32,641 nucleotides of DNA, taken from the NCBI GenBank assembly GCA_964196325.1, contig CAXMST010000003.1:1-32641 (forward strand). The letters are read 5' to 3'. This DNA comes from CAXMST01 sp964196325. GTDB lineage: Bacteria > Actinomycetota > Thermoleophilia > Solirubrobacterales > 70-9. The notes beneath the pieces are model-generated. The model made no database searches and had not been told where the DNA came from. It saw only the letters and a list, made by a program, of their open reading frames with translations. Positions 29,024 through 32,641 of this stretch are shown piece after piece. Position 1 is the first letter of the stretch; every line of letters begins with the position of its first letter. The translations under genes were made by a program, and so were the position numbers.

Positions 29024-29929
29024 ATGTCCGGCTGGACCGTGATCGGCGCGCCGCTCGAGCGCTCCGGCAAGGGCGAGGGCGAGGAGCGAGGCCCGGCTGC
29101 GCTGCGCGCGACCCGGCTACTCACCCGCCTCAACCCAGAGGACCAGGGAGACATCGAGGCGCGCGTCGCGAGCAGCGCACGTGACCCCGAGACGGGGGTT
29201 ATCGGCTACCGCGATGTGCTGGCCGCCTCGCGCGAGCTCCGAGACGCGGTCGCGGGCATCCGCGCAAACGGCCGGCGCCCATTGGTGCTCGGCGGCGACT
29301 GCACGCTGCTGATCGGCGCGCTGGCGGGAGTGCAGGGCTGCCTCGGTGCGGGGGAACGCCTCGGCCTGGTGATGCTCGATGGGCACCTCGATGCCTACGA
29401 CGGGCGCACCTCGCCCAGCGGTGAGTGCGCCGATATGGACCTGACGATCGCGCTCGGCGGCGGCCCCGCCGAGCTTGCCGGGCTGGGCGCGACAAGCCCA
29501 TTGGTAGGCCCCGACGACGCCGTCGCGATCGGCTATCGGCACCCCGACCTCTCGGAGATGCCGCCGGAATGGCACTCAGCGCTCGAGCCGGAGCTGGTCG
29601 ATCCCCGGGTCGAGGTGATCGAAGCCGAGGCCGTCGCCGCGCCGAGGGACCCCACGCTCGGCGCCCGCATCGAGCGCGACCTGCGCGGCGGCCCCGGCCG
29701 CTTCTGGATGCACCTGGATGCCGACGCGATCAACCCGGAGGAGATGCCGGCCGTCAGCTACCGCGAACCGGGCGGGCTCTCCAGCGCCCAGGTCGGCTCT
29801 CTGCTCGGGCCGCTGGGCCGCTCACCCGCACTCTGCGGGGCCAGCGTCTCCGACCTGAACGCCGATCGCGACCCCCACGGCGACTGCGCGCGCCTGCTCG
29901 CGAGGCTCATCGCCCAGGCACTCGCCTAG
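29024..29929 (+). CDS. Arginase/agmatinase/formiminoglutamase-family (ureohydrolase) protein with a substituted metal ligand
   Basis: A 301-aa ureohydrolase-fold protein. Metal motifs: LGGDCTLLIGAL (90-100), where canonical enzymes have GGDHS, so a first-site His is Cys93; DGHLDAYDG (119-127) supplying Asp119, His121 and Asp123; and HLDADAINP (230-238) with Asp232 and Asp234, while the last Asp of DxDxxDP is Asn. Five of six Mn ligands thus remain. The reaction would be hydrolysis of a guanidino or related C-N bond, but the altered site leaves the substrate open. ATG at 29024, 8 nt after the Nudix stop, with GGGCGG upstream. It overlaps the convergent gene by 4 bp. Confidence 0.85.
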   Translation: MSGWTVIGAPLERSGKGEGEERGPAALRATRLLTRLNPEDQGDIEARVASSARDPETGVIGYRDVLAASRELRDAVAGIRANGRRPLVLGGDCTLLIGALAGVQGCLGAGERLGLVMLDGHLDAYDGRTSPSGECADMDLTIALGGGPAELAGLGATSPLVGPDDAVAIGYRHPDLSEMPPEWHSALEPELVDPRVEVIEAEAVAAPRDPTLGARIERDLRGGPGRFWMHLDADAINPEEMPAVSYREPGGLSSAQVGSLLGPLGRSPALCGASVSDLNADRDPHGDCARLLARLIAQALA

Positions 29930-30630
29930 AACTGCTCGGCTGTCTTCGGCTCTCGGCCCGGGAACTGCTCCAGACCCGCATTCCAGGGGCCTGGGGGATG
30001 GGCCACCGCGCCGGCGCCCTCGAGCTCGCGTCGCAGCCGCGCGAACAGCTTGCCGGCGTTGGACAGGGCCAGCTCCAGCTCCTCCCCGGTGCGCTCGCGC
30101 AAGCGCCACAGGAAGTAAGACTGGCGATCGAGCGCGCCGAAGCTGACCTCACGGTCGACCGTTGTCGTCCAGGTCAGAAAGCCCGGGCTGAACAGCTCCC
30201 GGAGGGCGACCGGATCGTGATCGGAGGGAACCGTGGCGATGAAGCGCTCGTTGAACTCGATCGACTCGAACTTGACCCGACGCGAGCTGCGCTTTCGCAA
30301 CTGTTCCTCCGGCCCTGCCTCGATCGACTCGACATCGAAGCGCGGGACCACCGCGGCCAGGTCCGGCATGTGCGACTTGACCAAGAGCCCATCGGCGAGC
30401 ACGGTCCCGCGTCCGAGGAGCCCGCCGGCCTGGCGCTCGAGCGCGTCGCAGCTCGCGCCCCAGAAGCCGTCCGCCAACTCACCGGTGAGGCGATTGCTGC
30501 CGCCCGGGCAAAGCGCGGCGGGCGCGTCACGCGGATTCAGGCCGCCGACCGCCTCGTAGCGGAGGTCGCGCCGCTGAGCCAGCGAGCGGACCGCGGCGAC
30601 CCAGCTCTTGCGCTCCGAGCTCGCGCTCAA
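29926..30630 (-). CDS. Hypothetical protein coupled to the SCP2-like gene
   Basis: A 234-aa protein I cannot assign firmly. No signal peptide or transmembrane helix. The central stretch VKFESIEFNERFIATVPSDHDPVALRELFSPGFLTW resembles in pattern proteins (DUF3137-like) that occur near LemA genes, and a LemA gene lies just beyond the next gene here; this is a weak recollection, not a match. The C-terminal 40 residues are Pro/Gly-rich. The start is TTG at 30630, overlapping the upstream stop as TTGA, so translation is coupled to the SCP2-like gene. Its last 4 bp overlap the arginase-family gene. Confidence 0.7.
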   Translation of the reverse strand: MSASSERKSWVAAVRSLAQRRDLRYEAVGGLNPRDAPAALCPGGSNRLTGELADGFWGASCDALERQAGGLLGRGTVLADGLLVKSHMPDLAAVVPRFDVESIEAGPEEQLRKRSSRRVKFESIEFNERFIATVPSDHDPVALRELFSPGFLTWTTTVDREVSFGALDRQSYFLWRLRERTGEELELALSNAGKLFARLRRELEGAGAVAHPPGPWNAGLEQFPGREPKTAEQF

Positions 30631-31043
30631 GGCACGATCAGATCGGCTCGGCCCTGAGCGGCGAGCTGGCGCCGGTACATGGGAAAGGCCGGATTGGCCA
30701 GCGGCAGCAACCGAAGCAGCTTCTCGACCGGACCGATCGCCTCTATCTGACCGCGCGCAAGGCCGACCGCGAGGCTGATCTCACCGAGCCAGAAGCGATG
30801 TGCGAGATCCGCGGGCATCCGCAGAATCACCTCGGGATCCATCGAGCTGGGCCCGAACTCGACCACGACCGGGACAGCCTCACGCAGACGCACGGTGATC
30901 GTCGCCTCGGGGTCGGAGTGCTCGTATCGAACAACCGTGTCGGCCCGACAGAGCCTGGGACCCAGGTCCTGATCGGTGGCGACATCCGTGATCAGGCGAC
31001 CAAGCGTCCCATAGACCTCTTCCGCGGACCCGAAATAGCTCAC
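30627..31043 (-). CDS. SCP2 sterol-binding-domain protein
   Basis: A 138-aa single-domain protein of the SCP2 fold, which binds lipids or acyl chains in a hydrophobic tunnel. The family pattern is visible as a beta-strand run (VVRYEHSDPEATITVRL, VPVVVEFGPSSMDPEVILRMPADLAHRFWLGEISLAVGLARGQIEAIGPVEKLLRLLPLANPAFPMYR). The last helical part, LARGQIEAxGPVxKLLRL, is typical of stand-alone bacterial SCP2 proteins. GTG at 31043 has SD GAGGAG (31052-31057) 8 nt upstream and a good promoter further up. It is the first gene of a two-gene unit. A role in moving acyl or isoprenoid lipids is inferred from the family only. Confidence 0.82.
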   Translation of the reverse strand: MSYFGSAEEVYGTLGRLITDVATDQDLGPRLCRADTVVRYEHSDPEATITVRLREAVPVVVEFGPSSMDPEVILRMPADLAHRFWLGEISLAVGLARGQIEAIGPVEKLLRLLPLANPAFPMYRRQLAAQGRADLIVP

Positions 31044-31103
31044 CGACCGAACTCCTCTGCTCCTGTGACCGCCATGCGAGACCGAAGGGTCGCACCGATC
31101 GCG

Positions 31104-31132
31104 AAGCTAGCGCCCACGGCGATGGGTGTCAA
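31104..31132 (-). promoter_or_regulatory. Sigma-A-like promoter TTGACA-N17-TAGCTT for the SCP2-like operon
   Basis: Read on the minus strand, a perfect -35 TTGACA (31127-31132) is followed after exactly 17 bp by TAGCTT (31104-31109). Transcription would begin near 31097, giving a leader of about 54 nt that carries the SD. This is the clearest promoter in the window and supports TANNNT as the -10 form. Confidence 0.75.
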
Positions 31133-31173
31133 TGGGCGCCCGACGCCTGACTCCACCGAGCGCCCCCAGCGGG

Positions 31174-31179
31174 TACGAT
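31174..31179 (+). promoter_or_regulatory. Putative -10 box (TACGAT) of the LemA gene
   Basis: TACGAT is 7 nt before the ATG at 31187, and there is no SD. Confidence 0.45.
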
Positions 31180-31186
31180 CCGGCTC

Positions 31187-31741
31187 ATGATCATCCTCAT
31201 CATCGTCGTCGTACTGATCGTCCTCACGGCGATCTGGTTCGTCTCGACGCGCAACTCCATGATCGGCTCCCGCAATACGGTCGACGAGGCCTGGAGCGGC
31301 ATCGATGTCCAGCTCAAGCGACGCCACGATCTCGTCCCCAACCTGGTCGAGACCGTCAAGGGTTACGCCACCCACGAGCAAAAGGTGTTCGAGGAGACCA
31401 CCCTGGCCCGCGCCGAGGCGATGAAGGCGGGCTCGATCGCCGCCACCCAGGAGGCCGAAGCGAAGCTCTCCGGCGCGCTTACCGATCTTCGCGCCGTCGC
31501 CGAGCAGTACCCGGACCTACGCGCGACTGAAAACTTCCAGCAGCTGCAGAGGGACCTGAGCGAGATCGAGGACGAGATCCAGGCCTCACGCCGGATCTAC
31601 AACTCCAACGTGCAGTCCTACAACACCAAGATCCAGGTCTTCCCGAACTCGATCGTCGCCGGCATGGGCAACTTCGGGGACCGCGACTTCTTCGAGATCG
31701 GCGACGCCGCCGAGCGCGAGCCCGTCCAGGTCAAGTTCTAA
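31187..31741 (+). CDS. LemA family protein
   Basis: A 184-aa protein with an N-terminal transmembrane helix (residues 2-19, IILIIVVVLIVLTAIWFV) and a helical-bundle LemA domain. Signature stretches are NTVDEAWSGIDVQLKRRHDLVPNLVETVKGYATHE, AVAEQYPDLRATENFQQLQ and RRIYNSNVQSYNTKIQVFPNSIVA. The length is the family norm. LemA proteins are widespread envelope proteins of unclear biochemical role, sometimes tied to membrane stress proteases such as HtpX, which is absent here. ATG start as a probable leaderless mRNA. The gene is divergent from the SCP2-like operon with 143 bp between, the only promoter-rich gap in this part. Confidence 0.95.
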   Translation: MIILIIVVVLIVLTAIWFVSTRNSMIGSRNTVDEAWSGIDVQLKRRHDLVPNLVETVKGYATHEQKVFEETTLARAEAMKAGSIAATQEAEAKLSGALTDLRAVAEQYPDLRATENFQQLQRDLSEIEDEIQASRRIYNSNVQSYNTKIQVFPNSIVAGMGNFGDRDFFEIGDAAEREPVQVKF

Positions 31742-31768
31742 CCGTCTCGCCCCGCCCCGGAGCCGGGC

Positions 31769-31780
31769 GGCCCCGGGGCC
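31769..31780. terminator. GC palindrome between convergent LemA and SOD genes
   Basis: GGCCCCGGGGCC (31769-31780) is self-complementary and extends outward into a CGGGC/GCCCG stem. No T-run; a bidirectional terminator role is suggested by position only. Confidence 0.3.
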
Positions 31781-31789
31781 CGCGAACGC

Positions 31790-32395
<606 letters not shown>

Positions 32396-32432
32396 GTGGG
32401 TGACTCCTGGGTCGGTGTGTGTGGTCCCAATG

Positions 32433-32462
32433 AATCTACACGCCGCCCCGATCTCAGCCCAA
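32433..32462 (-). promoter_or_regulatory. Putative promoter of the superoxide dismutase gene
   Basis: On the minus strand TTGGGC (32457-32462), 18 bp, then TAGATT (32433-32438). The start point near 32425 leaves a leader of about 30 nt with the SD. Confidence 0.5.
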
Positions 32463-32546
32463 CTCCAGATCCAGGGACGGATGGCCCGCCCTCAGCAGGC
32501 CCGTGCTTGCGGGCCGTGGCTCGGGTCAGCCTGCGGCCCATGGATA

Positions 32547-32620
32547 TCGGGGCGCCCGGATTCGAACCGGGGACCTCACCGACCCGAACGGTGCGCGCTA
32601 CCAGGCTGCGCCACGCCCCG
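32547..32620 (-). tRNA. tRNA-Pro (anticodon CGG)
   Basis: A 74-nt cloverleaf on the minus strand. The 7-bp acceptor stem CGGGGCG/CGCCCCG pairs perfectly, the D arm is GCGC-AGCCTGGTA-GCGC, the anticodon stem CACCG/CGGTG holds loop TTCGGGT with anticodon CGG at 32584-32586, and the T arm is CCCGG-TTCGAAT-CCGGG. Discriminator base A. The 3' CCA is not encoded (ATAT follows), so it must be added by the nucleotidyltransferase. It reads proline codon CCG, the preferred one in this GC-rich DNA. A GGCCCG/CGGGCC hairpin (32498-32515) lies downstream and may end the transcript; a CATACT box (32631-32636) may be its -10. Confidence 0.97.
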
Positions 32621-32641
32621 AGGAGCGCGCAGTATGGCAGG

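Overview
The window looks like chromosomal DNA of a high-GC actinobacterium, with housekeeping and metabolic genes packed on both strands. The lineage is probably deep-branching (Thermoleophilia/Solirubrobacterales-like). This is an inference from the very high GC, frequent GTG/TTG starts, many starts with no Shine-Dalgarno (SD) but a TANNNT box 7-9 nt upstream, and a small exported protein whose N-terminus ends in SATAYAAS, a style I associate with that class. I see no insertion sequence, phage, plasmid or CRISPR signature.

Layout. 1-920: 3' part of a hybrid sensor histidine kinase broken by an in-frame TAG. 961-4567 (+): acyl-CoA dehydrogenase, a DcsG-like ATP-grasp enzyme, a GNAT acetyltransferase and an SDR. 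4585-5956 (-): an enoyl-CoA-reductase-like SDR and a MarR regulator, divergent from lon (6053-8365, +) across an AT-rich control region. 8453-9379 (+): metallo-beta-lactamase-fold hydrolase. 9370-13952 (-): aldehyde dehydrogenase, glycosyltransferase, glycerol kinase and acyltransferase. 14115-15561 (+): a crotonase resembling methylmalonyl-CoA decarboxylase and an AlkA-type DNA glycosylase. 15786-19417 (-): a two-gene biotin-dependent acyl-CoA carboxylase behind a perfect 11-bp inverted repeat. 19503-19892 (-): small exported protein. 19945-20898 (+): anchored esterase. 20957-26328 (+): bioB-bioF-bioD-bioA plus an SDR. 26362-28123 (+): ECF sigma factor and a DUF4349 membrane protein. 28143-28319 (-): rubredoxin. 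28359-29929 (+): Nudix and arginase-family enzymes. 29926-31043 (-): an unknown protein and an SCP2-like protein. 31187-31741 (+): LemA. 31790-32395 (-): Mn-type superoxide dismutase. 32547-32620 (-): tRNA-Pro(CGG).

How the genes fit together. Much of the window concerns acyl-CoA chemistry: dehydrogenase, enoyl-CoA-reductase-like SDR, crotonase, methylcrotonyl/geranyl-type carboxylase, SCP2 and a Nudix of the acyl-CoA-diphosphatase type. The biotin operon lies next to a biotin-dependent carboxylase. Glycerol kinase and an acyltransferase form a short route towards phosphatidic acid. Lon, SOD, rubredoxin and the sigma factor/DUF4349 pair are stress or envelope functions.

The most noteworthy signals are: a recurring TANNNT-N7-ATG architecture (probable leaderless mRNAs); the inverted repeat abutting the carboxylase start with a -10-like loop; a palindrome covering both divergent promoters of marR and lon; the amber codon in the kinase; and enzymes with changed active-site residues (arginase-family His to Cys, crotonase Glu to Pro, SDR without YxxxK). 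I found no convincing wholly new multi-gene system. The ATP-grasp/GNAT pair is the best candidate for an uncharacterised small-molecule pathway.
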